Shown in pieces: positions 35,157 to 45,403 of a stretch of 64,000 nucleotides of DNA. The notes under the pieces were generated by a model. It saw nothing but the letters and a program-made list of their open reading frames with translations, searched no databases and was not told the DNA's origin. Positions within the stretch are counted from its first letter, which is position 1, and each line of letters begins with the position of its first letter. The position numbers and the translations under genes are program-made. Origin of the DNA: Pseudopyrenochaeta lycopersici (taxonomy: Eukaryota; Ascomycota; Dothideomycetes; Pleosporales; Pseudopyrenochaetaceae); the NCBI GenBank assembly GCA_003313425.1, contig NHZP01000001.1:2108001-2172000 (forward strand). Reading direction: 5' to 3'.

Positions 35157-36052
35157 TCAAGAAGATTCTAATAGGAAAATTAGTGCGTTAATTCCTTTGA
35201 ATTTGGCGACATCGAAGGGTGTACGTCCCTTCGAATCTTTGCTGTTGCGATCTGCGTGCTTCTCGAGGAGATATTCAACAACTTCAAGTTTGCCAAGCTC
35301 AGTTGCTCTGTGCAGAGGAGTGCCAAGACCTTTGAAGAATTCATGATTCCAAGACCGCTCGTGCTTTGCATATTGCAGCTCGTCTAGACATGCTCCCTTA
35401 GAAATAAGCAAATCTAGTACATGGATGACATTCTGGTCTCGTTCGATAGCATGATGGACCAGTTGACCTTTCTCAACCGACCCTCGATCAAGTAAAACAT
35501 GGATCAATGGGACTGAAGCGTTGCGAACCGCAAACGATAACGGAGTCAAGTCCAAATAGCATCCGACATTAGGATCGGCTCCGCGATCGAGAAGCCAATT
35601 GGCCATATCAGGGTCATCCACAAAGCTTCTGGGGCCTGTTAGCACAAATCGCTCATTGATTATAGTTCCATCACTCACGCAAGTACCGGAGGATAAAATG
35701 TGTCTACTGGCTTGTTTATATCCCATCCGTTATCTAGAAACGCTTCGAAAACCTCCTTTGATCTAGCTTTTATCGCTTGCTGGATGTGCATCTGGAGTAT
35801 CTTCACCCCTAGAGCTAGAAGATGCCTGATGATCTTAGGTCGAGCATACTCTACAGCAGCAAGAAGAACAGGCCATATTAAGTTCAAAGGATGACCTTGT
35901 TGTTTGTATGTCTCGAGCTCGATCTCGAAAACTTCGTGAACAGTGCCATGGTCGAGGTCTCCAATAGCACACATTCTTGCAAGGATAGAGATCTCTTTGG
36001 GCGGAGGAGGAACCATTGGAGCTTCAGATGGGTCAAAAGTCAAGGAATCCAT
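35157..36052 (-). CDS. Ankyrin-repeat protein, 2 exons
   Basis: About 280 residues. Exon 1 (from ATG 36052) holds degenerate helices such as IIRHLLALGVKI and VFEAFLDNGWDINKPVD. After a GTGAGT...CCCCAG intron that joins PPVLA to SFVDDPDMANW, exon 2 has clear ankyrin units: WLLDRGADPNVGCYLDLTPL, VIHVLDLLISKGACLDE and GTPLHRATELGKLEVVEYLL followed by GRTPFDVAKFKG. Ankyrin repeats mediate protein binding. No catalytic domain is attached. Its place beside a repeat-like spacer and an HTH-like ORF suggests accessory DNA. Confidence 0.78.
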
Positions 36053-36287
36053 ATGATGTACTGTATTGTCGCAGGTCTAACGCGACGCGGCTGGCGATGG
36101 CTCAGCGTTACGGACTTCAAGGGGTGAACGGGAGAGGATGGACTAAGAACGCATGAAGAGCAGCTTTAATTCTGCCTGATTGAAATAGCCGAGGGTTTTA
36201 GTGCTTCTTATGGCGTTCAAAAAAGATCTACCTGATTTGGCGCCTCATTTTTCTTGCCATACAACTTTTGATAGAGCAGCCTAGCCC

Positions 36288-36794
36288 TTAGTTAAATTCA
36301 GGGCAGCGAATATTCTCTGACCCGTCTGCCTCCACTCGAACTGGCTCCGATTCAAGCACAGGATTTCTCTCGCATGTCGTTCCTGATAAAGGCCGCCGCT
36401 GGTCTCGACTGAGGTCCACTATTGAGTGCCGCTTATACCATATACCTCTTATAGTACTCGCGGGTACCTTAAAGTGAATACTAGCCTCTTCTGCTGTCGG
36501 AGGCCTTCGCCAGCCATCCCATTCGAGCCCCTTAAGGCACCGCTGCTTCTGTTTGAGCTCATCGCGTACCTCGGGCTCCTCAATTCTGTGGTGCAGGAGA
36601 TAGAGGATGATTTTCACTTTCTTTCTTTTCGATACGGCGTGCCAACTTCGTTTTTGAGGGGGAACAGGTTCGTATGAGGGCCCAACACTTATAAAATCCC
36701 TGGCTGATGGTTTCTTCCGCCCTGCCTGTACATTGACAGAACGTTGAGAGTCGATGTTCTCAGGGGTCAACTGGCTGAGAGGCGTGTTAGGCAT
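36288..36794 (-). CDS. Small protein with helix-turn-helix-like segment
   Basis: 168 residues from an ATG at 36794. The N-terminus is Pro/Ser-rich. The middle is basic (VSKRKKVKIILYLLHHRI) and is followed by a segment resembling a psq/transposase-type helix-turn-helix: RRPPTAEEASIHFKVPASTIRGIWYKR. This pattern (helix, AEEAS..F.VP.STIR.W) is common in short fungal proteins apparently derived from DNA transposons or in DNA-binding proteins. There is no DDE domain nearby. Could be a domesticated or residual transposase N-terminus, or a native regulator. Confidence 0.5.
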   Translation of the reverse strand: MPNTPLSQLTPENIDSQRSVNVQAGRKKPSARDFISVGPSYEPVPPQKRSWHAVSKRKKVKIILYLLHHRIEEPEVRDELKQKQRCLKGLEWDGWRRPPTAEEASIHFKVPASTIRGIWYKRHSIVDLSRDQRRPLSGTTCERNPVLESEPVRVEADGSENIRCPEFN

Positions 36795-37260
36795 CAGGGA
36801 CCATTAATAAGGAAGTGAGAAAGGAGCTATGGACGACTTGTGGCTGGGTTGTGAATGATTTGGGTGCTCAGCGATGACGAGGAATCTGACGGTCCAACAT
36901 TGGTCTGGGCGCATTCAAGGATCTGTTATTTGTCCGCTTGCAGCTCCCCTGCTAGCGTTTGGCGGAGATAGCGAATCCATGCGACAGCCTGGACTTGAAT
37001 CACTAACAGGATTCTTGCCGATGACTGTGTGGCGCACTCTATTGTGCAATTCGGAAAGTCGGGCTGAAAGCGACAAATGCGACGAGCGCATTGTAGTGGC
37101 TGTGGCTGACGCGGCAACACAGCCTTCGCTGCTCGTATTCTGCTATCTGCCAACCAATCGATCGTGGGGTTTGGATGCTCACCGGATGTCGGCCTGAAGG
37201 CATATAGAGGAATATGTACGCCTTTCCTTACCTCCCAGAAAGCGACTCACCATACGTACA
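36795..37260. other. Intergenic region, 0.47 kb
   Basis: Divergent promoters of the HTH-like ORF and the tail-anchored protein. A 107-codon plus frame here has no protein character. Confidence 0.35.
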
Positions 37261-37746
37261 ATGGGCATACCAACGACTCCACAAGAGGCAGCTCCGCCAT
37301 ACGATGATGTCTTCGTCGACCATCCTGTGAACCGGTCTACTCCGTCTGGGTCGACTTCAGCAGTAAGTCCAGTTACATAATTCAATTGCCTACTCGAACC
37401 TTTATGCTGACAAGATATGTAGTATGCTTCAGTACCCCAAGACGACGATGTCGAGCTCCATTCGCACAACCATGCTCATGAGCATGTTTCTCCCGGCACT
37501 GCAGTGAACACCGGAAGTGTGCAAGAGACCTTTGTGCAGACTATCGCAGGCGTCCTACGACCTAAGCCGCAACCCCATGTACACTGCGAGCAATGCGATG
37601 TACAATTAGCGGCCAGACAACGACGCGAGAACGAGAGACATTGTTGCAATATGGTCGCTGCAACCTTTATTACTGCTTTTGTGTGCCTTTTCGTTGGGGC
37701 CATCGTCATCAACTCTGTATGGAGCAGGAAGAAGAGCCATGATTGA
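37261..37746 (+). CDS. Small tail-anchored membrane protein with CxxC motif, 2 exons
   Basis: 141 residues after removal of a 60-nt intron at 37363-37422 (GTAAGT to TGTAG). The start ATG 37261 gives MGIPTTPQEAAPPYDDVF, with a PPY element that could bind WW domains. The middle is His-rich and acidic. HCEQCDVQL and a later Cys pair could hold a metal. A C-terminal hydrophobic helix (VAATFITAFVCLFVGAIVI) and a basic end (WSRKKSHD) suggest tail anchoring with the N-terminus in the cytosol. The PPxY plus Cys pair plus membrane segment vaguely resembles LITAF-like proteins, but the full pattern is not present. Confidence 0.68.
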
Positions 37747-38407
37747 GAATTTGGGTACCTCCGTATACGAGAATACCCGAAAACATGTACTCCGATTTAA
37801 GACTCCCGATATAATCCAGCTCTGTGTTGCCACCCACTCCCATTATGTCCAATGTATAATTGTCGCGGTACCATTATCTCGTGGAAAAAAGGTCACTCAT
37901 CTGGATGACGGTCTTATATTAGGTTTTGGATTTCGTCAGTCTTTCTTATCTTGTCTCTCATAGGATTTAGTATCCCCTCTTGCAGCCGCCTTAAATGTCC
38001 AATACCATTGTTAAAGCTCCCTGTCTTAAATTGCTTCGGCATATGTTGGCAAGCCTCAACCGAAGCTGGCACTTCTTTCTACGGTTATAGTGCTTTGTGC
38101 TATCCGGCATCGGGAAGCTGCATTGCCGAGCTCTTCATATCCAGAACACCATCTCATTTGTTGCAACCTCAAAGGGGAAATGCGTCCCAAAGAGCATGCA
38201 CTCAGGAAAACACAGAGTCCTTAATTAGATTGTGCAACCCATGGTTCATTTATCTCGCTATGAAATGAAAAAATAATAGTCTGAATTTGTGTTGGCAGAA
38301 GAGAGGTTTGTTGCAGTATAAAGAAGCAGGGTGCATTCTCCCTTTCGTAGACCACAAAAAAGTTGGTATCACTCCACTATTGCATCACTTGAATCAATAC
38401 CGATAAC
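37747..38407. other. Intergenic region with LPMO promoter
   Basis: 660 bp without coding signal apart from the TATA box near 38317. Confidence 0.4.
38317..38323 (+). promoter_or_regulatory. TATA box (TATAAAG) of the LPMO-like gene
   Basis: TATAAAG 85-91 bp upstream of the ATG at 38408, suitably placed for a highly regulated secreted-enzyme gene. Confidence 0.5.
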
Positions 38408-39094
38408 ATGAATCTCATCACAGCCACCTTGCTTTCGATATTTCCTACCTTAATCCTCGGTCATGGTCTAATTACCCACCCTCCTTCCCGCCCGTATGGC
38501 CCAGGCCTTATCGCAAACTGCGGCGCAAAGGTCGAACAAAACATTCGTGCAGACAACACCTCCTACGTTGAAGGTCTCCCCGAGCTTGCAGCAAAGGATA
38601 GCGCCTACAAGCCCACATTGTGCAATCTCTGGCTGTGCAAAGGCCTCCAATTTGTTGACAACCCCACTGCTAACGTGCAATCATGGACTCCTGGGCAGGT
38701 GGTTCCTATCAAAGTTTGGCTGCGCATTCCCCATGAAGGAAAAGCAAATGTTAGTATTGTGGATACAAAGAGTGATAAGGTCCTTGGGAACATGTTGAAA
38801 GTGTGGGAAAAGGGCTATGCGCCTGGACGTAAAGAGACAGATGCGCCGTTGGATCAGAGAGAGTTTAGTATTACGGTGCCGGAGGGTTTGGAAGACAAGT
38901 GTGCAGTTGTCGGAGACTGTGTAAGTCAATTGTTTCTAGATGTTGTCAATAATAACCTGCTAATGTAGAGACAGGTACTTCAATGGTGGTGGTTTGGTAC
39001 TGGCGTAAGGCAGACTTATGAGTCTTGCGTAGACTTCAAGATTGTGAAGAAGGGCATGCGTGGTGGTAGTCCAATGAGGATGTTCAAGGCTTAA
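38408..39094 (+). CDS. Lytic polysaccharide monooxygenase-like secreted protein, 2 exons
   Basis: 210 residues after a 54-nt intron at 38921-38974 that joins VVGDC to VLQWWWFG. The signal peptide (MNLITATLLSIFPTLILG) is followed exactly by His-Gly (HGLITHPPSRPYG). A mature N-terminal histidine is the hallmark of copper LPMOs (histidine brace). The second candidate copper His is in RIPHEGKANVSIVD. Conserved-looking segments are CNLWLCKGLQF, SWTPGQVVPIKVWL and QTYESCVDFKI. Six or more cysteines fit disulfide-stabilised secretion. It resembles the PF03067-like group of fungal LPMO-like proteins. The AA family number and substrate (chitin, cellulose or other) are uncertain. Short basic C-terminal tail, no CBM. 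Confidence 0.75.
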
Positions 39095-39797
39095 ACAACA
39101 TTTTTCGATGAACTAGCAATGAAAGCGCTGAAAAGGTTTACCTTTAGTGACCTTACCAACGGATTTTAGATAAGCATCGCGTAAAAAGAGAATTTACTCG
39201 AATTTAGAGAAAGGTTTCCACCTGGTTTAAAATGTTCCTTCCGCAAGTCGTCGCCAACATGCAATAATTTAATGAAACTTGCGAAGCCTTTTATTTCCAC
39301 AAACTTCACGCATATTGGCTCATTATTGTTATAGAAACTCGTGTGGGTAGACCTGCACCCCCTTTGGACTGAACACGAGGACCAAATCTGAAGTCGCTTG
39401 GAAAATAGCAAGGCTATTGTATTGAGGACGAGCGATTTGCTAAGCACATGAAACGATGAGACCCTTCTTCGGAGAATGTCGCGTTTGGCCAGGAACTTCA
39501 GGCGCAGCTACGGATGCTATTAATCAATATACACTGAGTTTACTTGATTTTTTCGGATATTGTTGATATGGAGAAATCGGCTTTCAATGAAGGTTCTGAA
39601 TGAAACAACCCCAGCACAATCGTAAGCTTCCACGCAAGCTTGAGGTTCTTCACAACACCTTGGAATGATGCTCTAGAGGTACAGTCGTGGAATTGAGGAC
39701 ATACAAAGCTCTCGAATAGGTTCCATGTTGTATATTTATATTATCTTTTCCATCTGTTGCTTGGTTCGAAAGGAAGAAGTTACATGCTACGGCTTAA
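39095..39797. other. Convergent intergenic region, 0.7 kb
   Basis: 3' flanks of the LPMO-like and F-box genes. Nothing further was seen. Confidence 0.4.
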
Positions 39798-40886
39798 CTA
39801 TGAAGACACGTCCTGGGTGCCCTTGAAAGTCCAGCGTACCATGACACCCTTGTGTTCCGCCGTCTGAAATACCTTACAAGTTCCCAACTCAGAAATGTAC
39901 CCCAGCTTCCCCAGCAATTGATCTATGTCTGTCTCATCCCACGCTGTCTCAACTTCCTGCAAAGAAATGCACTTGTGCCGCTCCCGCGCCAGGAAACACT
40001 GGAGGAAATTGACAACCTCATTGTTGCAATTCGTCACCTGAAAGCTCTGCAAACCCGGCGGAAGATGTAATATAGCAGGTGTAGTTCCCAGAGATGCTCT
40101 AGGAAGACAGGAGAATGGGACAGTGAGGTGTGTAACATATATCAGAGCCGTCATATTTAATGAAGATAGATCCCACGAAGTGCTAGCCCAATATTCTCGC
40201 CGATCGTAGACGACACTGGGTAAGATAACTAATTTCTGCAGACTTCGAGAGATATGGTCGAAGCTATTGGCCAGATAGGGTCGTGCGGGCGTGCCTATTC
40301 TGCCGCGGTACGCATTCGCCGGCCGGGCTAACGCCCTGGCATATTGATTTGAGAGAATCAGTTGCTGTAAATTCGGTATAATAGCGAACAGAAGTGCGAT
40401 ATAGGCATGATAATCGCCGGCTTGGAGACCTGCCGCCCACCGCCACGAGTCATCGTTGATTCCATGATCGTGGAGAGCACGACGGCACTTAGTAGTCAAT
40501 TCTAGTGTATTTTTGAATGGCTCTTCAAAATCGGCTACGTGAAAATCGTAGTCTCCCCAATTCGAATCGCTGAATTTCCTATCCCTTGGATCGCCGCTTA
40601 GGACCTCCAGACTCCGGATCCTCTTTGTGAATTTCATATCATCGAGAAGTCGGGCAGCCAACTGATGTGTCTGTCGTGGTTTTACTGCAGGCGAGCAGTA
40701 TAACTCTTCGCGGACGATCAGTGCTAGTCGGCGATTGGCAAGAGAGAGGTCGCACAGTGATTGCTGTCGGGTCCTTCCTTCCAAACTCTGAGCAATACAC
40801 AGCAACAGCTCGTCGGGGAGGCGAAGCAGGCTACAAACGTCCGCTGTTGGTATAGAAGGATCTTGAATTTGTGGATCTTTGTCCAT
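39798..40886 (-). CDS. F-box-like protein
   Basis: 362 residues, intronless. The N-terminal F-box-like segment LLRLPDELLLCIAQSLEG...SLCDLSLANRRLALIVREELY would bind Skp1 in an SCF ubiquitin ligase. The rest is a solenoid-like region with hydrophobic repeats (IRSLEVLSGD, PNLQQLILSNQ, LQKLVILPS, LQSFQVTNC) as in the large fungal F-box/LRR-like family, whose targets are generally unknown. The C-terminus is less ordered. Confidence 0.75.
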   Translation of the reverse strand: MDKDPQIQDPSIPTADVCSLLRLPDELLLCIAQSLEGRTRQQSLCDLSLANRRLALIVREELYCSPAVKPRQTHQLAARLLDDMKFTKRIRSLEVLSGDPRDRKFSDSNWGDYDFHVADFEEPFKNTLELTTKCRRALHDHGINDDSWRWAAGLQAGDYHAYIALLFAIIPNLQQLILSNQYARALARPANAYRGRIGTPARPYLANSFDHISRSLQKLVILPSVVYDRREYWASTSWDLSSLNMTALIYVTHLTVPFSCLPRASLGTTPAILHLPPGLQSFQVTNCNNEVVNFLQCFLARERHKCISLQEVETAWDETDIDQLLGKLGYISELGTCKVFQTAEHKGVMVRWTFKGTQDVSS

Positions 40887-41407
40887 TTAATCTTCCTCTT
40901 ATTATCCGGGTATGCGAAGTGTATGATACTGAGTAGATACGTTTGGTCGAACCTCGATCGTGCCGTTGCTAAGAACACTGACTCTGTCCTACCTTGCTGC
41001 CTAATTTTCTTCACACCTTGTACGCTCGTTAATGATTGTATCACGTTTTGGACGATGTTGAGGGCGGTGTATCTCATCTCAGCAAGGCCGAGACAGTCAA
41101 GATTGATGAAATGATCCACGACGCTGCTGCGGGGATCGTGAGCCTATGCCAATTGTGGACTAGCAAACTCACCCCAACATGCACCATTGGAGGCATCTTA
41201 TTCAACTTCACTTGAATCTAATTGCATCTTGATAGACTTGAATTTTCCAGGATAAAAAAAGGGTATATGTACATGAAATACGTTCTACACGCGAGAACGC
41301 TTCTAGAAAACTTTCGTTCCAAAAAATGCGGTCCTCAGGCCATCCCTAATTCGCTAAGCCAGCCCCCGCCCCCCCCCCCCCCCAGTCTCAATCCTAGCGT
41401 GAGTGCC
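40887..41407. other. Intergenic region between PL3 stop and F-box gene start
   Basis: 520 bp. Contains the C15 homopolymer near 41369. No gene was found. Confidence 0.4.
41369..41383. repeat. Poly-C tract (C15; G15 on the PL3 coding strand)
   Basis: Fifteen consecutive C, preceded by CCCCCG, lie 24 bp beyond the PL3 stop codon. On the PL3 message this reads G15-C-G5, in the 3' UTR. Such a tract is prone to slippage and could form a G-quadruplex. Confidence 0.9.
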
Positions 41408-43825
41408 TTAGCAAGCGCTGACATCAGCATCAGTGTATATACAAGCCGAGCTAGGCCCGCTACTGATCTCCGTTGGCTCGTCTCCGGTATCGTTACCCTT
41501 GAACTCCTGGCAAATCGTCTCTGTGTTCGTGATGCAGGAATTTGTGATCGTAGCAGTGTCGCCGTAATTGCTGTTGATGCCAACGAGCGCGGCAGAGCCG
41601 CCTTCAGCCGTCACGCCACTAAGAACCACATGGCGCTCGCCCATGGTATCACAATTGCCGCAGGAGCGATACAGCTTACCAAAGTCAGAGGCGTAGAAGC
41701 CATTGATGGTGACCGTACCCAAGCCGTTATGCTGGATGATCTTGTCAGAGGCGCCTTTGGCTCCACCTCCGGTCACGGTACCATCTCCATTCTTCTTGAA
41801 GGAGAGAGCGTCTTCACAGACAGCTTCCCACCAAACATTCTCAATGGTGCAAGCACCCTGGCCTGAAGTTCAAAGTCAGTGTACGTTTAGCGAGAATTCT
41901 GAATATGGTGATGACTTACAGTGGACACCTTCAATCTGGTCAGCACCAATGATGACGTTTCTGAGCGTTCCGCCATCGGCGATTGAAAAGACTGCATCGC
42001 TGTCTCCTCCTTCGCTTGAACCGGTGCAACTGACTCCCCGACCGAATCGAACCATGCCGCCGTCGAATTCTCCAGTCACGCTCATAGGCTCGGAGAGAGT
42101 GGATTCTCCAGCTGCCTCAGGGAAAGTTGAGCTTGCTGTGGCGCCGCCGCCTGAGCTACCGCCAGTACTGGGGGTTGTAGAGTTGCTTGAGCCTGAACCT
42201 GAGCCCGAGCCTGAACCCGAGCCTGAACCTGAACCTGAACCCGAAGATGAGTCGTTTCCAGGTGTGATAGCTTCTTCATCACCTGAGCCCGATGAAGTAT
42301 CTTCCCCTGAGCCCGATGAGGATTCGGCGCCAGGGGTAGTAGCTTCCTCGCCACCTGTGCCAGATGAGGTATCATTGCCTGAACCAGATGAAGTATCTTC
42401 TCCTGAGCCCGACGAGGTATCTTCGCCTGAGCCTGATGAGGTATCTTCGCCTGAGCCTGATGAGGTGTCTTCGCCTGAGCCTGATGAGGTGTCTTCGCCT
42501 GAGCCTGATGAGGTGTCTTCACCTGAGCCTGATGAGGTGTCTTCACCTGAGCCTGATGAGGTGTCTTCACCTGAGCCTGATGAGGTATCTTGCCCAGAGC
42601 CTGATGAGGTATCTTCTCCTGAACCTGATGAGGTGTCTTCTCCTGAACCTGATGAGGTGTCTTCTCCTGAACCTGATGAGGTGTCTTCTCCTGAACCTGA
42701 TGAGGTGTCTTCTCCTGAACCTGATGAGGTGTCTTCTCCTGAACCTGATGAGGTGTCTTCTCCTGAACCTGATGAGGTGTCTTCTCCTGAACCTGATGAG
42801 GTGTCTTCTCCTGAACCTGATGAGGTGTCTTCTCCTGAACCTGATGAGGTGTCTTCGCCTGAGCCTGATGAGGTATCTTCGCCTGAGCCCGATGATGACT
42901 CGTCGCCTGAGCCTGACGAAGTATCTTCCCCTGAGCCTGACGAAGTATCTTCCCCTGAGCACGATGAAGTATCTTCGCCTGAGCCTGATGAGGTATCTTC
43001 GCCTGAGCCCGAAGAGGATTCGTCGCCAGGTGTAGTAGCTTCCTCGTCACCTGAGCCTGATGACGTATCATTCCCTGAACCAGACGAAGTATCTTCGCCT
43101 GAGCCCGATGAGGAGTCACTACCAGGTGTGGTCGATTCCTCATCACCGCTTGAGCCAGATGAAGACTCGTCGCCTGAGCCAGAAGAAGGATCATCACCTG
43201 ATCCAGATGAGGAATCGCCCTCTGGGCCAGTTGCTTGTTCGTCACCGCCTGAACCAGATGAAGATTCATCTTCAGGTGCAGTGGTTTCTTCATCGCCTGA
43301 GCCAGATGAAGAGCTGCTATCAGAATTGCCACCTTTTTTGCGATCTCTTGAGTTCGAAGTATCCTTGGACGATTCGGTGTTACCACTCTTCGCTTTGCCG
43401 AACCAATTGAACCGTTGGTGCTGGGAAACTGGAAGGTCGAAAGACACATTGCTTAGATCATCATCTTCGCCCGGAATTGCTGTAGGAGCAGCAGTCATAG
43501 CTGGCCCAGAAGGCAGCCCGCTGAAACTTGGTATGCCACCAGTGGGAGCAGCAGCGCCACCGCCTCCAGAAGGACCCACGCCAGAGGGACGGCCGCGTCC
43601 AGGGCCGCGTGCCGAACCGCTACCCGGATCTTGTTCTGTGCCGTTGCCTGAGCCACAGTCTGAGTCAAGACCTGGTTCCGAACTGTCGGTTCCGTTTCGA
43701 CCGCCTGAGCCAGGGCCATCGCCACGACCTCCACGGCCAAGCCCACCGGATTGCTGGGGAGCAGGAGCCGCAGAAGCCGAGAGAATCAGCGCCGCTGCGG
43801 CAACTGTGACCAGAGAAAAACGCAT
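41408..43825 (-). CDS. Secreted pectate lyase (PL3) with long Ser/Gly-rich repeat stalk, 2 exons
   Basis: 786 residues after a 57-nt intron at 41863-41919. A signal peptide ([21 protein letters not shown]) is followed by Gly/Ser/Pro-rich sequence and then about 27 tandem 8-residue units with consensus GSGEDTSS plus variants. A Ser/Gly linker leads to the C-terminal ~200 residues, the PL3 catalytic domain: [21 protein letters not shown], joined by the intron to [19 protein letters not shown], then [30 protein letters not shown] and the Asn/Thr-rich beta-helix rungs. It cleaves polygalacturonate by beta-elimination with calcium. Usual PL3 enzymes are ~230-250 residues, so the stalk triples the size. 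The acidic Ser-rich repeats are probably O-glycosylated and extended. TATAAAG-like sequence lies ~220 bp upstream (near 44049). Confidence 0.9.
42373..43011. repeat. 24-bp coding minisatellite
   Basis: About 27 head-to-tail copies of a 24-bp unit (one unit on the plus strand reads CTTCTCCTGAACCTGATGAG then GTGT) inside the PL3 gene. The block 42610-42850 has about ten virtually identical copies, while flanking copies carry scattered substitutions (C-S-G, G-Q and E-to-N variants). This is typical of recent unequal exchange in the centre. The unit length is divisible by three, so copy-number change keeps the frame. It also leaves other frames open, producing spurious long ORFs. Confidence 0.93.
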
Positions 43826-45403
43826 GATGCCTTGAAGCTTTGTGGAAAGAGGGATAAATGTATAGTACGTTGAAGCAAGAAGAGTAGTTTGCTCAGCAAA
43901 TGATTGATCCTGTCAAAAGAAGTGAATGTGACTAGCACAGAGACGAAAAAAAAGATGTGCTAAGAAGGGTGTGTAAAGGAAAGAAGGGAAGAAGGTTGTT
44001 CCTGATGAGGATGAAAAAGAGAACTTGCAATAGGCATACCGTAAAAGTCTTTATATCAGCCTTGATTAAGAGGCGTGCTCCAAATCCGGATAACTCTACT
44101 TGCACGGATTACGTAGATGCCCCGCTCTGTATAAACATCAAACTCATAGGCGCAAGATGTTTAACGTTTGCCCAGATCGGCAATAGACGTGATCAATGCC
44201 TTGACCGAACAGACTACCGAACCAGGCGTCCGGGTAGGTGTAGCCGCTATGCAGCAGTAGACAAAACCAGTATCGGCGATCTGACAGCATGATAGCGCCG
44301 AGTTCCAAGCGCTGACCATTTTGGGTGTTGGGATCATGAAACGAATCGGCTCTGGAGCGCGGCAATCTATGAGAGGAAGTGTCTGTTTCAACCCTGGGAT
44401 GACAGGCTTGGCCATGGTGACAGCAAAATGAGAAGGAGCAACCAGTGACGACGCAGCAGCACGCTCCGGAGACGGACATCGGTTTACAGCGTTGAAACGT
44501 GAGCTTAGGGTGTTTCGAAATCCGATGAGTATACGCGTGCCTGATGTTGCTTGACATGCCTAGACTTATATGGCCTGTATCATTGCTACCAGTGGTGTCA
44601 AAAAGTAGCTCCAGATCGATATAGATTAAATCGGCGGGTTAATGAGCAGTTCTATGGACGATGGATCGGACGGTTTTTTTTGTTCGCATAAGATAGACCA
44701 AAAGGCGGAGGATGAAACAAGGTGGCGGTGGTTCGACTTTGGCTCTCCAATGGGAACGAGCAGCATTTTTATGAAAGAGTTGCTGCCCGATATCTTGATC
44801 GCGGTCCATTTCGCAATGTGCATGTCATAATATGTCTGCTTCATGGTGTAGTCGGCGCTGAAAATCGACACTTCGTCCTCGCGCACGAGTCCATCCCGAA
44901 TCTTTTCAGCTTCCGTCCAAATCATTCTTGGAGGATACTTTGAACTGCGATCATAACGTAGAGTTCTCGCAGTCCCTTTGAGTACTCCTGACCACAACAG
45001 CCGCCCGAGGGAGGCCAGCAAAAAGAGCTTACCTTGAGGATTCGACCCTCTTTCTTGTGTCTTCTGGCTTGGTTTTGCACCAACGTGCAAACATTCATTA
45101 CTGCCCACCTTCTTCATGTGTCAAAAGAGGTCGATATAGCTGAATGAAGACGAAATGCTGATGTCGCGTGAGATGGTGTTGCGTGACCTTACTTTTTCAC
45201 AAGCGGAATTTTGCCCATGGCCAGCTCGGCTATACGCTAAGCTATGGCCTCTTCCGACACCTCGGAATGACGTCTTGCTGAGCGTAACACAAAACGCGGA
45301 TCCGTCTGCTCTCCGCATGCCATTATGATAGATTTCCCCGCGTTTTCAATTCCTCATAATCTACTTCTAAAGACTCCTTGATCTCGGAAATTGATCACAG
45401 AGA
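43826..45403. other. Intergenic region, 1.6 kb
   Basis: Upstream of PL3 and of the carrier gene. Two minus-strand frames are open: 44161-44557 (two overlapping frames, one giving an 84-residue piece from MAKPVIPGLK with six cysteines) and 44626-45117 (163 residues). Neither shows family resemblance, and the evidence does not support calling them genes. A small secreted protein in the first is possible but unproven. Confidence 0.4.

Noticed and set aside
42082..43449. 455-codon minus-strand ORF in another frame (QAKTPHQ repeats)
   Set aside because: Same repeat artefact, with no start signal or domain.
41703..43835. 710-codon plus-strand ORF (SSPEPDEV repeats) running antisense to the pectate lyase
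   Set aside because: The 24-bp repeat is divisible by three and stop-free in several frames, and it is mainly a reading of the same minisatellite. The minus strand has the signal peptide, intron and PL3 domain.
44161..44557. Candidate small cysteine-containing secreted protein
   Set aside because: Two overlapping minus frames compete, and no signal peptide is in frame with the better one.
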